64,000 bases of DNA. Origin: Mycobacterium sp. PSTR-4-N (GTDB lineage: Bacteria > Actinomycetota > Actinomycetes > Mycobacteriales > Mycobacteriaceae). This document shows, piece by piece, positions 1 through 9,314 of the stretch. Below the pieces are notes generated by a model, which was not told the origin of the DNA, did no database searches, and was given only the letters and a program-made list of their open reading frames with translations. Where the stretch lies: assembly GCF_022348085.1 (NCBI RefSeq), contig NZ_JAKRFN010000025.1, positions 1-64,000 of the forward strand, read 5' to 3'. The translations under genes and the position numbers were made by a program. Positions within the stretch are counted from its first letter, which is position 1. Every line of letters begins with the position of its first letter.

Positions 1-454
1 CCAAAGCAACAAACCCGCGACCCGGTCAGACCAACCCAGGAGGCATTAAGGACGCACCTCACGTGCTGGTCCAGGAGAGGTGAAAAGCGAACAGAGCAAT
101 ACCCGGCGCTACATGCCGACCAGCGTGAAGGCGTATTCACCCCGAATGAACACGACCCCTGCGCCGGTATGATCCGTCGGTTAACGACGGACGAATTCGG
201 AATTGGCCACGTCTGCGCCCAAGTTAACAGCGACATTCCGGCGATTACGACGGTCCTCAGGGGGCTAGAACATCCCCGCAGAACAACCGACCGGATACAC
301 GCCGAAGTGGTCGTCGGCGGAGGCCCACCTTCGGTCGCTTTCACTTGCGATAGGGGCTGCTCCTAGGTCTTCGTTGTTACGCTCGTCGATGCGTCCACCT
401 CGGGCCTTGCCCGCGGTAGTTACGAGGCTTAGGCGAGTGCCGGGGGTTGGCAAG
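1..454. other. No supportable gene
   Basis: I see no convincing gene here. A 65-codon frame beginning at 169 has no Shine-Dalgarno sequence and no recognisable protein character, and longer readings of the next gene (TTG at 374, ATG at 389) lack ribosome binding sites. The base composition is noticeably less GC-rich than in the right half of the window, as in the rest of the island. Promoter elements for the lipoprotein gene presumably lie here, but none stands out. Confidence 0.5.
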
Positions 455-1846
455 GTGAAGCGGCTTGTAATCGGTCTTGGGGCCCTCGCTGTAAGCCTGG
501 CGGCAGCTGGGTGCGGGGTCGGCGCCGATCAGGATTCGGTGCGATGGGACGCGCTTCCCCACACGATGGGTTGCGCATTAGACCCAGCGGATCGAGCTGC
601 GGATCCGCCCGGATCGGCGCTTGTCCGCGAGATCACGCTGTCCCACGTCGACCCGAATCAGCTGCAGCTTGACGTCGAGTTCAACTTTCAGATTCCGCCG
701 GAACCGGGCGTCGCTCGGAACGAGTTCGGGCCGACGGATGCCCCCGGCAGCATCCTTACCGACTACCTGATAGAGCCCCACCACGCGGACGGTGTAGTGG
801 CGATCTCTGGCCCGCGACCAAGCATCGGACAAGGCTGGTATGCGGACGTGTCTGAGTTCGACTCTGCGAACCCCGACGTCTTGACCTCTGTCGCGACCGA
901 GGGCCGCATTCTCACTTTGCGTCTCGACCTCAGCAACCAGCCGACCATCCTCGGCGAGGGCGAATTCAAAGCAGATGTTCAGATCGTTCAGATGGTGGCA
1001 GGACGCGTTGATTCGGTGCCGAATATCTTCCCGGTTCGCGGGCAAAATTGCGGCTGGAATGCGCCCGCTCGTGAGACACCTGAAGCTCCGATCCGGCAGC
1101 CGGTACCCCAGACCGTCAAACCGACCGTCTCTCCCGAGATACCGCCACCTCTAGCAGGCATGGACACAAGCGGCTTTCGCGAGCACCCCGGTGCCCGCTG
1201 TGAACCAGCGGATGAGCTACAGCTCGCGCAGATCACCTCAGATTCGGCCCTTGTCGTCTGCCTTCGGGGCTCCAATTACTACTACCGTGGAAGCCGCCTT
1301 AGCGACGGAGCTTCAATTGCCCTAACTGACGTCACCGAAGTTCCTCGGGGCTTCGACGCCGTCAACACCGTCGACGGAACGCGGTACCAAGTGCGTGGCG
1401 ATGGGCTGACAATCATCACGGCAACACAAACCTACATCGAGCCGGCTGTTGAGCTTTGGCAGCTTGATCACACGTCGGCGCCGGCGCCCTCTGCTCAACC
1501 ACAAACGCAGTACGTGATCACGCAGTCTCGGCAGGTTCGATGTGCCGTTTCCCAAGGATCTGTTGCGTGCGAACGCAACTCGGCTGACGGCTTTCCGCAG
1601 GCACCTGTCAGCACCGGCGGAGCGGCGCACTGGAATCTCGCAACCGTGGATTTTCGCGGCGCATTCGCTTGGGCCGAAGGAAACATCGGCGGGGCAGATC
1701 CGAATCAAGACGTCATGCTGGATTACGGGACGAAGGAACACTTCAACGGGTGGATCATCGAGGCAAGCGCGGACGGAACCCGCTTCACTAATGCTGCCAG
1801 CGGCCGCGGCATGTTCGTCAGTATCGAACGCGTGCACTCGTTCTGA
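455..1846 (+). CDS. Putative secreted lipoprotein of unknown function
   Basis: This 463-residue protein is unrecognised. The GTG at 455 is preferred because GGGGG lies about 8 bases upstream and because it gives a compact lipoprotein signal peptide: a KR n-region, a hydrophobic stretch (LVIGLGALAVSLAA) and the lipobox AAGC, with Cys20 as the lipidation site. The mature part looks beta-rich and extracellular, with a Pro/Thr-rich linker near the middle (RQPVPQTVKPTVSPEIPPP) dividing two halves, and several Cys residues that could form disulfides. It stands alone, converging on the DUF262 gene. It may be island cargo. No enzymatic motif is visible and I assign no function. Confidence 0.7.
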   Translation: MKRLVIGLGALAVSLAAAGCGVGADQDSVRWDALPHTMGCALDPADRAADPPGSALVREITLSHVDPNQLQLDVEFNFQIPPEPGVARNEFGPTDAPGSILTDYLIEPHHADGVVAISGPRPSIGQGWYADVSEFDSANPDVLTSVATEGRILTLRLDLSNQPTILGEGEFKADVQIVQMVAGRVDSVPNIFPVRGQNCGWNAPARETPEAPIRQPVPQTVKPTVSPEIPPPLAGMDTSGFREHPGARCEPADELQLAQITSDSALVVCLRGSNYYYRGSRLSDGASIALTDVTEVPRGFDAVNTVDGTRYQVRGDGLTIITATQTYIEPAVELWQLDHTSAPAPSAQPQTQYVITQSRQVRCAVSQGSVACERNSADGFPQAPVSTGGAAHWNLATVDFRGAFAWAEGNIGGADPNQDVMLDYGTKEHFNGWIIEASADGTRFTNAASGRGMFVSIERVHSF

Positions 1847-1992
1847 GACCGATGTGCAGCCAGCGCTCGGCCATCCCGCCCGAGACTATGAGCTGCCCCG
1901 CTCCGGATACCCTTCCTACCTGACGTATTGCGCGAGGATGGCGAGTGACGTTTGCACGTCATATCTCGACGATCGGTCCGGCGCGAGCCGGG

Positions 1993-4071
1993 TCATTGCA
2001 CCTCGGCCGGCACGTTGTCGAGCAGAGCTTCGAGCTCAGGAGGACCCAGGCGTTGCGCCTGCGAGGCCTTGTCATTGTCGTCGAACTCGATGCCCTCGCC
2101 GATCAGCATTTCCATCGGATCGCGGGTGTCGGCCGAATCGTGCCACTGAAATTTGAAACTGATGGACCCATCGCTGCTGAGGACACGGTAAGCGTTCGTC
2201 ACCGCGGGGTCGTGTGCGATGTGATTTGCGGTCGGCTGTGCCGCCGTTCCTACGAGTTCTGCGAGGTCACCGTAGGACGTCCACGAGCCTGCCGGCAGCG
2301 CTGCAACGGCATCGTCGACCCGTGTCCAGTCGAACCCAGAGTGCGCCGTTACAACCCCCGGCACAGGGGCCGACCACAGCGCGATTGCAGCGTCGGCGAG
2401 CACCTGCGAACGCGCCTGAATCTCATCGACTCCCCACTGGGAAGCGGCGGCGAGATGCTCGTTCAGCTTGAGGTCCGAGTTCTGCAGAATCTCCTGCTTG
2501 CGCTCGAACAGCTGATTCGAAAGCTTCGAGTTCCACGCCGTCAGCGTCAGATTTCCTAGCGTGTGGCCGAGCCGCTCGAAGACCTCGCGCGGCTCGTGAC
2601 CGGCATCCACCAGGTGCTTCTTCCAGCCCTCACTGAGCGTCTGCGGCATGACATGTTCGATTGAGAGCTTGGCAGAGTCGAAGTCGAGATCAACCTCGGC
2701 TCGTAAATGGGATTCCAGGCGCTGTAGAACCAACCGCTGCTGGTGGGCCCGCCCATTGGAGTAGTAGTGCACGTTGGCGATCCCGTCGCGGACACGCTCG
2801 TCGTCGGGCCACCGTTTGTCCCGTGACAGCTCTCGACGCACCGCCACGTCAATCGGCTCACCCTGGGGAAGATTGTTGATCACGGCAATGAAGAGCCGGT
2901 TCAATACGTTCGTCGGTACATCGACGACGTAGCGCCTGACGATGAAGGACTCGATCGCTTCGAGGCAGGACTCAGCTTGCGCGGTGGTGGCGCGGCCGGC
3001 ATCGACTTCGGCGTAAATGTGGAGCAGCAGCGGATACGTCGTGCCGGCACCCCAGCCACGCAGGAATGCCAAGTGCCTCAGCGCCTTCTTGCTAAGTCCG
3101 AGATCCGATGCCGTGGAGTTCGGATCTGCTGGTTGCAGGAACAGCGAATAGTAGGCGCCTCTTCGCGCAAGCCGCTTGACGTGTTCTTCGAGGAAATCGA
3201 GATCCGCTGCTGACGGTTCGAGGCGGCTTCGGGCTGCTCGATAAACATCGCCCTGCTTGACGAAATCGCCCGTCGACTGAAGATCGTCCCTAACCAGCCC
3301 TTCCAGGCCCTCCACTCCTAGCGCCTTTTCGAGTGGACGCCAGTGCTGCGTATAGACCGTATTCGAGCGGGGGCCCAGCGCCATGAATAGGTAATTGCGC
3401 AACAGATCAGATTGCGTCAGCCCCACACCAGTCGCGTTGATCGACTCGAAGATCTTGTGGGGCCGCTCGCCTTCGGAAACAGTCACGAAGACGAGCGCCA
3501 ACCGATCACCGATCGTCGTCGCGAGCCGTTCCGGGACAAGCTCGCCGGCTTCGCGGAGAGTGCTGATCTTGCGATGGAAGAATCGGTAGGCGTTCACGAT
3601 CGCACTGTGGCCGGACACGTCGGCCGGGTCGGTCAGCACTGTCCAGTACGGAGCAGCATCTTCGTCGCCCGGCACTAGGCGTGCCCACCTGGGCGACCCC
3701 TTCGGCTCGGTGTCGTTGATTAGGTATTTCTTGTTGAGCCGGTCGAACTGGTCAGGATCGTCAAGCGCCGCGACATTCCGCAGAGCTGCGAGCGCGACGG
3801 ACAATGTAGTCAGACGCTGCTGACCGTCGACGACGCGAAACTCGCGGAAGTCATGCAGCGGGTCGGCATCCTTCTCGACCGCCACGATGCTGCCGATGAA
3901 GTGCTTCGGGACCGCGCTCCCGTCCGCAAGCGCTCGGTCTTGTTCGGCGATGTCTTGCCACAGATCTTCTTGCTGACCTGTCTTCCAGCGATAGTGCCGC
4001 TGGTACAGCGGCACCTGAAACTGGCGGTCCTGCGTCATCAGATCGCGGAAGGTCCCCTCCTTGGCACGCAT
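1993..4071 (-). CDS. GmrSD-type DUF262/DUF1524 nuclease fused to an alkyltransferase-like domain
   Basis: The protein has 692 residues. The N-terminal DUF262 (ParB/Srx-like NTPase) domain shows VPLYQRHYRW at 20-29 and DGQQR at 82-86. A DUF1524 His-Me-finger nuclease follows, with EHVMPQ (His473) and then GNLTLTAWNSKLSN. This pairing defines GmrSD/BrxU-type Type IV enzymes, which cleave phage DNA carrying modified bases. Residues from about 570 to the end resemble the MGMT/ATL fold (GSWTSYGDLAELVG, then NAYRVLSSDGSIS). The usual PCHR active-site motif reads NAYR, so Ala627 replaces the catalytic Cys; the domain could bind but not dealkylate DNA. The gene is divergent from the Type ISP gene. 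The domains are clear; the role of the C-terminal domain is inferred. Confidence 0.88.
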   Translation of the reverse strand: MRAKEGTFRDLMTQDRQFQVPLYQRHYRWKTGQQEDLWQDIAEQDRALADGSAVPKHFIGSIVAVEKDADPLHDFREFRVVDGQQRLTTLSVALAALRNVAALDDPDQFDRLNKKYLINDTEPKGSPRWARLVPGDEDAAPYWTVLTDPADVSGHSAIVNAYRFFHRKISTLREAGELVPERLATTIGDRLALVFVTVSEGERPHKIFESINATGVGLTQSDLLRNYLFMALGPRSNTVYTQHWRPLEKALGVEGLEGLVRDDLQSTGDFVKQGDVYRAARSRLEPSAADLDFLEEHVKRLARRGAYYSLFLQPADPNSTASDLGLSKKALRHLAFLRGWGAGTTYPLLLHIYAEVDAGRATTAQAESCLEAIESFIVRRYVVDVPTNVLNRLFIAVINNLPQGEPIDVAVRRELSRDKRWPDDERVRDGIANVHYYSNGRAHQQRLVLQRLESHLRAEVDLDFDSAKLSIEHVMPQTLSEGWKKHLVDAGHEPREVFERLGHTLGNLTLTAWNSKLSNQLFERKQEILQNSDLKLNEHLAAASQWGVDEIQARSQVLADAAIALWSAPVPGVVTAHSGFDWTRVDDAVAALPAGSWTSYGDLAELVGTAAQPTANHIAHDPAVTNAYRVLSSDGSISFKFQWHDSADTRDPMEMLIGEGIEFDDNDKASQAQRLGPPELEALLDNVPAEVQ

Positions 4072-4179
4072 CTAACGCAGGATAGTCAGGCGGCGCCGTT
4101 GGATGTTGTCGGTAGCGTTTTGTGACTATGTTCTTCCCGAGAGGGCAATCTACGACGGCGTTGCCCGAAGGGGGCGGGT
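4072..4179. promoter_or_regulatory. Divergent promoter region between two restriction genes
   Basis: These 108 bases separate the divergent GmrSD-like and Type ISP genes and must hold both promoters. On the plus strand TTGTCG followed after 15 bases by TATGTT (within GTTTTGTGACTATGTT) is a possible promoter for the Type ISP gene. GAAGGGGGCGGG just before 4180 is its probable ribosome binding site. No clear operator palindrome is visible. Confidence 0.35.
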
Positions 4180-7100
4180 TTGGGGACGATTAACGACGTT
4201 ATCGACGCGTTCCGTCGAGCGCCGACCAACGTCGACCGCGGCACCTTGTTTGAACAGCTCATGGTGCGCTTCTTCGAACTCGATCCGGCGCTAAACCAGC
4301 AGTACGAATCGGTCTGGCGTTGGATCGACTGGCCGGACCGTCAGGGCAAGCCCGATACCGGTATCGACCTGGTGGCACGCGAGCGCGACACAGGCAATTA
4401 CACGGCAATCCAATGCAAGTTTTACGAGCCCACGCACACTCTTGCCAAGGCAGATATCGACTCGTTTTTCACCGCCTCAGGCAAGAAACCCTTCACCAAC
4501 CGCGTGATCATCTCCACGACGGACAAGTGGGGAAAGAACGCTGAGGACGCCCTGGACGATCAGGCCATCCCGGTGCAGCGGATAAATCTCGCAGACATCG
4601 CCGAATCACCCATCGACTGGGACATTGCCTGGCCGCAGGACAGCCTGACCATCGAGCTGTCCCCCGCTGAACGTAAGCAACCGCGCCCACACCAGGTCGA
4701 GGCGATCGGCGCAGTGCTGGCCGGATACGCGGTCGGCAATGACCGCGGCAAGCTGATCATGGCGTGCGGCACCGGCAAAACGTTCACCGCCCTCAAGCTC
4801 GCCGAGCGCGTCGCCAGCGAAAACGGTGGCACCGCCCGCATCCTGTTCCTGGTCCCGTCTATCTCGCTATTAAGCCAGTCGCTGCGCGAGTGGACCGCCC
4901 AAACCGCACTCGACATCCGCGCATTCGCCGTGTGCTCCGACACCAAAGTTGGACGGCTGCGAAACGCCGAAGACTTCAACGTCCACGACGTCCCCATCCC
5001 TGTCACCACAAGCCCCGCCAACCTCGTCGACGCCATGGCGCACCGTAAGCGCGCTAAGGGCCTCACCGTCGTGTTCTCGACCTATCAGTCGCTGCCGACT
5101 GTCGCCGACGCGCAAACGCTGGGGTTGGACGACTTCGACCTCGCGATCTGCGATGAGGCCCACCGCACCACCGGCGTCACCTTGGCCGGCGAAGACGACT
5201 CGAACTTTGTCCGCATCCACGACAACGGCTACCTGCACGCCAACCTGCGGCTGTACATGACAGCCACTCCGCGCATCTTCAGCGACGCCGTGAAAGACAA
5301 AGCCGACCAACATTCCGCCGAGCTGGTGTCGATGGACGACGAGCTGCGCTACGGCCCGGAGTTTCACCACCTGTCCTTCGGGGATGCGGTCGAACACGGA
5401 CTGCTCACCGACTACAAAGTCCTCGTGCTGACCGTCGACGAATCGGTCATGGCTGCACCCCTGCAGCAGCAGCAAGCCATCTTCGGCGAGATCCCGAACC
5501 TCGACGACGCCTCCAAAATCATCGGTTGCTGGAACGGGCTCGCAAAACGCGCAGGCGCCACCGCCGACGGAACTCCCAGCTTCACCCTCGGTGAGCCTCC
5601 GATGCAGAGAGCGGTCGCGTTCGCTAAAGACATCGCCACCTCCAAGCACATTGCCGACCTCTTTCCCCGCGTCGTCACCGCTTACCAGGAATCCCTCAAC
5701 AAGCAGGAAAACGAGGGGCACCCCGTCGAGGGCACCAATCGCGACCTCGCTTGCGAGGTGCACCACGTCGACGGCACTTTCAACGCGCTGGAACGCAACG
5801 CCGAACTAGCCTGGCTCAAATCGCCAGTCGCTGAAGGCGAATGTCGCATCCTCACCAACGCTCGCTGCTTATCCGAAGGCGTGGACGTGCCGGCCCTCGA
5901 TGCGGTTCTGTTCCTGCACCCGCGCAACTCCATAGTCGACGTCGTGCAATCCGTCGGGCGTGTCATGCGGCTATCCCCCGGCAAGGACTACGGCTATGTC
6001 ATCCTGCCCGTCGCAGTCCCCGCGGGTGTCGACCCAGCCACCGCGCTGGCTGACAATGTGCGATTCAAAGTGGTGTGGCAGGTGCTCAATGCTTTGCGCT
6101 CTCACGACGAACGATTCGACGCGATGATCAACAGCATCGCGCTCAACCAGACCGACAAGAAGACCGGCCAGGGCAACAACCGCCTTCTTGGCGGCCACAT
6201 CGGTCCGACGGCGAACGGTACTGACGGCGACACCGAAGTGCCGACGAAAGCTGTGCCAGCGCAGATGGCGCTGTTCTCGCTGTCGGAATGGCAGGAGGCC
6301 ATCTACACACGCATCGTCGATAAAGTCGGCACACGCGTGTACTGGGACCAATGGGCTACCGACGTCGCAGACATCGCCCAAGCCCAAATCACAAGAATCA
6401 ACGCCATACTCGATGACCCGAGCGCCGATAAAGCGGTCATCGAGCAGTTCGATTGGTTTCTAAAAGGGTTGCGTGACAATCTCAATGACTCCGTTACCCG
6501 CTCGGATGCAATCAGCATGCTGTCACAACATCTGATCACGAAGCCGGTGTTCGACGCGTTGTTTGCCGGCCACGACTTCGCCATCCATAACCCTGTCTCC
6601 AAGGTGATGCAGGCGATGGTCGATGCTCTCGACGGCACGGGCCTCGAATCCGAGACTGCCCGCCTCGACAAGTTCTACGACTCAGTGCGATTACGCGCCG
6701 AACAGGTTGTCAGCGCTGACGGTAAACAGCACCTGATAGCCGACCTCTACGAAAAGTTCTTCCGAACCGCATTCAAGAAGCAGTCCGATGCTCTCGGCAT
6801 CGTCTATACCCCGGTGGAAGTAGTCGACTTCATCCTCCGAGCCGCCGACCACGCCAGCCGCGCCCATCTCGGAAAAGGCTTGACGGACGAAGGCGTGCAC
6901 ATCCTTGACGGCTTCACCGGCACAGGCACCTTCCTGACCCGATTACTGCAATCCGGGCTCATCACTCGTGGCGATCTGAAACGCAAGTACTCAGAAGAGC
7001 TTCACGCCAACGAGATCATGCTGCTCGCGTATTACATCGCCGCGGTGAACATCGAAACTACGTATCACGCTCTGACCGGCAAGACCACCGGCGCCGATGA

Positions 7101-9069
7101 TTACGAGCCATTTCCCGGCATCGTCTTGGCCGATACCTTCCAGATCCACGAAGCCGACGACACACTCGACGCAGAGGTCTTCGCGGCGAACAACGAACGA
7201 ATTGCCGCAGAGATAGCGACTCCAATTGGCGTCATCATTGGCAACCCGCCCTACAGCGTCGGACAGACCAGTGCCAACGATCTCAACGCCAACAACAGAT
7301 ACCCCACCCTGGACCGCCGCATTGAAGCTACCTATGCAAGGCGCTCAACGGCGCGCAGCCAACGGACGCTCTACGACTCCTACATCCGCGCTCTCCGTTG
7401 GGCTACAGACAGGATTGGCGACATCGGCGTTGTGGCCTTCGTGTCCAACGGTGGCTGGATCGACGGCAACACCGCAGACGGCATACGCCTAACCCTCGCT
7501 GAGGACTACAGCCATATCTACGTGTACAACCTGCGCGGCAATCAACGCACCGCGGGAGAACTGTCACGCAGAGAAGGCGGCAAGGTCTTCGGCGGGGGCA
7601 GCCGAAACACCGTAGCCATCCTGATAGGAGTAAAGGCCCCTGCCCACGCAGGCTCTTGCCAGATTCACTACCGCGATGTTGGCGAGTATCTCAGTCGCGA
7701 GCAGAAGCTTCGGATTGTCTCCGACAGCACTCTCGACAGTCCCGAGTGGAGGGATATTGTCCCTAGCGAGGAGGGTGACTGGATTAACCAACGCAACTCA
7801 GCGTTTGGTTCATGGCCGGCGCTCGGACGAAAGAAGGGCGACGATTCAAGTCTGCCAAGCGTATTCGCCACCTATTCCCTCGGCCTCGCAACGGGCAGAG
7901 ATGCCTGGTGCTACAACTTCTCCAAGAGCAAACTCGAGACGCAAGTCAAGACGATGATCGGGACCTATGAGGATGCCCGCACGGACTTCTCCACGTTAGC
8001 CGCGGACTCCACGAAGCGAATTGAAGATGCGGTGAACATATTCCTCGATACCCACCCGCAGCATATGCGTCTGGACCGAATCAGCTGGAACCGCAACGCA
8101 AAACAAGACCTCGTTAAGAACCGTGAGTATCGCTACGTGGATTCCGCAGTTACACCTGCGATGTACAGGCCGTTCACCAAGCAGTACTGCTACTTCCACC
8201 GGGATATGAACGCAATGCTGTATCAGCTGCCCGCCTTATTCCCCACCCCAAGGCATAAGAATGTCGGGATAGTTCTTACAGGCCCGGCATCACACTTCGA
8301 GTTCACGCCATTCATCACCTCTGAGCTACCCAATCTGCATCTGCTTGACACCGCTCAGTTCTTCACCCGCTGGAGGTACCAGAAGGCTGACGAGGGAACG
8401 CTGGACTTATCCGAAAATGGTGACGTCGATGAACACGGCTACCGTCGCCTCGACAACATCACCGACCAGATACTCGTGTGGTACCGGGACGCAATCCGAG
8501 CCCCGGTCGAAAAAGATGACATCTTTTACTACGTCTACGGCATCCTGCACGACCCTGCGTACCGATCCCGCTACGCCGCTGACTTGAAGAAGATGCTTCC
8601 GCACGTGCCTACACCGAACGGTGCTGAACGTTTCAAGTTCGTTGCCGACATCGGCCGCAAGCTTGCGCAGCTTCATCTCAATTACGAACAGTCAGAGCCT
8701 TATCCGCTGGAAGTGAACCTCAAATCGGGAACCGATCCCAAAGATCGCGAAACATGGAGAATCGCAAAGATGCGCTGGCGTTCGAAGACCGACAAATCAG
8801 CGATTCTGTACAACGGCCGCATCACCATCGCTGGTATCCCCGACACCGCGCACGAGTACATCCTCGGCTCGCGCACCGCACTTGAATGGCTTATCGATCG
8901 CTACCAAGTCAAGACTGACAAAGCGTCCGGCATCGTCAACGACCCCAACGACTGGTGTGACGAGCACAACGACCCGACCTATATCGTTAACCTCATCAAG
9001 AGGGTTACGACCGTCAGTGTGGAAACGGCCAAGCTAGTCACACTCTTGGCCGAGGCTCCTGATGAGTAA
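4180..9069 (+). CDS. Single-chain Type ISP restriction-modification enzyme
   Basis: The polypeptide has 1,629 residues and contains all restriction-modification functions, like LlaGI/LlaBIII (about 1,570-1,580 residues). Domains in order: an Mrr-like nuclease (Asp63, then Gln78-x-Lys80 in TAIQCKF); an SF2 ATPase/translocase (Walker A MACGTGKT at 194, DEAH at 325, MTATPR at 360, QSVGRVMR at 590); a helical coupler; an N6-adenine methyltransferase (motif I LDGFTGTGTF at 909, catalytic NPPY at 1022); and a C-terminal target-recognition region. Known family members methylate one strand of an asymmetric site, translocate along DNA and cut after head-on collision. The TTG start is supported by GAAGGGGGCGGG just upstream. 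All key motifs look intact, so it is probably active. Confidence 0.93.
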   Translation: MGTINDVIDAFRRAPTNVDRGTLFEQLMVRFFELDPALNQQYESVWRWIDWPDRQGKPDTGIDLVARERDTGNYTAIQCKFYEPTHTLAKADIDSFFTASGKKPFTNRVIISTTDKWGKNAEDALDDQAIPVQRINLADIAESPIDWDIAWPQDSLTIELSPAERKQPRPHQVEAIGAVLAGYAVGNDRGKLIMACGTGKTFTALKLAERVASENGGTARILFLVPSISLLSQSLREWTAQTALDIRAFAVCSDTKVGRLRNAEDFNVHDVPIPVTTSPANLVDAMAHRKRAKGLTVVFSTYQSLPTVADAQTLGLDDFDLAICDEAHRTTGVTLAGEDDSNFVRIHDNGYLHANLRLYMTATPRIFSDAVKDKADQHSAELVSMDDELRYGPEFHHLSFGDAVEHGLLTDYKVLVLTVDESVMAAPLQQQQAIFGEIPNLDDASKIIGCWNGLAKRAGATADGTPSFTLGEPPMQRAVAFAKDIATSKHIADLFPRVVTAYQESLNKQENEGHPVEGTNRDLACEVHHVDGTFNALERNAELAWLKSPVAEGECRILTNARCLSEGVDVPALDAVLFLHPRNSIVDVVQSVGRVMRLSPGKDYGYVILPVAVPAGVDPATALADNVRFKVVWQVLNALRSHDERFDAMINSIALNQTDKKTGQGNNRLLGGHIGPTANGTDGDTEVPTKAVPAQMALFSLSEWQEAIYTRIVDKVGTRVYWDQWATDVADIAQAQITRINAILDDPSADKAVIEQFDWFLKGLRDNLNDSVTRSDAISMLSQHLITKPVFDALFAGHDFAIHNPVSKVMQAMVDALDGTGLESETARLDKFYDSVRLRAEQVVSADGKQHLIADLYEKFFRTAFKKQSDALGIVYTPVEVVDFILRAADHASRAHLGKGLTDEGVHILDGFTGTGTFLTRLLQSGLITRGDLKRKYSEELHANEIMLLAYYIAAVNIETTYHALTGKTTGADDYEPFPGIVLADTFQIHEADDTLDAEVFAANNERIAAEIATPIGVIIGNPPYSVGQTSANDLNANNRYPTLDRRIEATYARRSTARSQRTLYDSYIRALRWATDRIGDIGVVAFVSNGGWIDGNTADGIRLTLAEDYSHIYVYNLRGNQRTAGELSRREGGKVFGGGSRNTVAILIGVKAPAHAGSCQIHYRDVGEYLSREQKLRIVSDSTLDSPEWRDIVPSEEGDWINQRNSAFGSWPALGRKKGDDSSLPSVFATYSLGLATGRDAWCYNFSKSKLETQVKTMIGTYEDARTDFSTLAADSTKRIEDAVNIFLDTHPQHMRLDRISWNRNAKQDLVKNREYRYVDSAVTPAMYRPFTKQYCYFHRDMNAMLYQLPALFPTPRHKNVGIVLTGPASHFEFTPFITSELPNLHLLDTAQFFTRWRYQKADEGTLDLSENGDVDEHGYRRLDNITDQILVWYRDAIRAPVEKDDIFYYVYGILHDPAYRSRYAADLKKMLPHVPTPNGAERFKFVADIGRKLAQLHLNYEQSEPYPLEVNLKSGTDPKDRETWRIAKMRWRSKTDKSAILYNGRITIAGIPDTAHEYILGSRTALEWLIDRYQVKTDKASGIVNDPNDWCDEHNDPTYIVNLIKRVTTVSVETAKLVTLLAEAPDE

Positions 9070-9190
9070 ACGAATCGAGCAGTCCCTGCGCGAAAGGGAG
9101 CGGTCGACCGTCAATTTCATCCACCGCGCAGACCGAATCACCGCCGCGACCCGGTGCGGTTCTAGCGTGTCTAATCAGGACAAGAATTAG
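9062..9190 (+). CDS. Possible 42-residue small protein after the Type ISP gene
   Basis: A 42-codon frame starts at an ATG overlapping the last 8 bases of the Type ISP gene and ends at TAG at 9190. It begins MSKRIEQSLRERERS, is strongly charged and has a short possible helix. The overlap geometry resembles translational coupling, but there is no family resemblance and it may be chance. No homologue is recognised. Confidence 0.25.
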   Translation: MSKRIEQSLRERERSTVNFIHRADRITAATRCGSSVSNQDKN

Positions 9191-9314
9191 CGCATGGGCA
9201 CACACTTGCGACATTGCGCGCCGCGAAGCAATGGGCACGACGCGCCTGAACATTCAATAGAATGCGATCATCCCCATCAAAGGAACTAGGTTTGTACGAT
9301 AATACCGCCTGCCC

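Noticed and set aside
374..454. TTG 374 or ATG 389 as the start of the first lipoprotein gene
   Set aside because: Neither has a ribosome binding site and both bury the signal peptide behind 27 or 22 extra residues; GTG 455 gives a proper lipoprotein signal.
4870..5766. Long open frame opposite the Type ISP gene
   Set aside because: It is a codon-bias shadow of the helicase domain; its translation has no family character and the sense strand has clear motifs.
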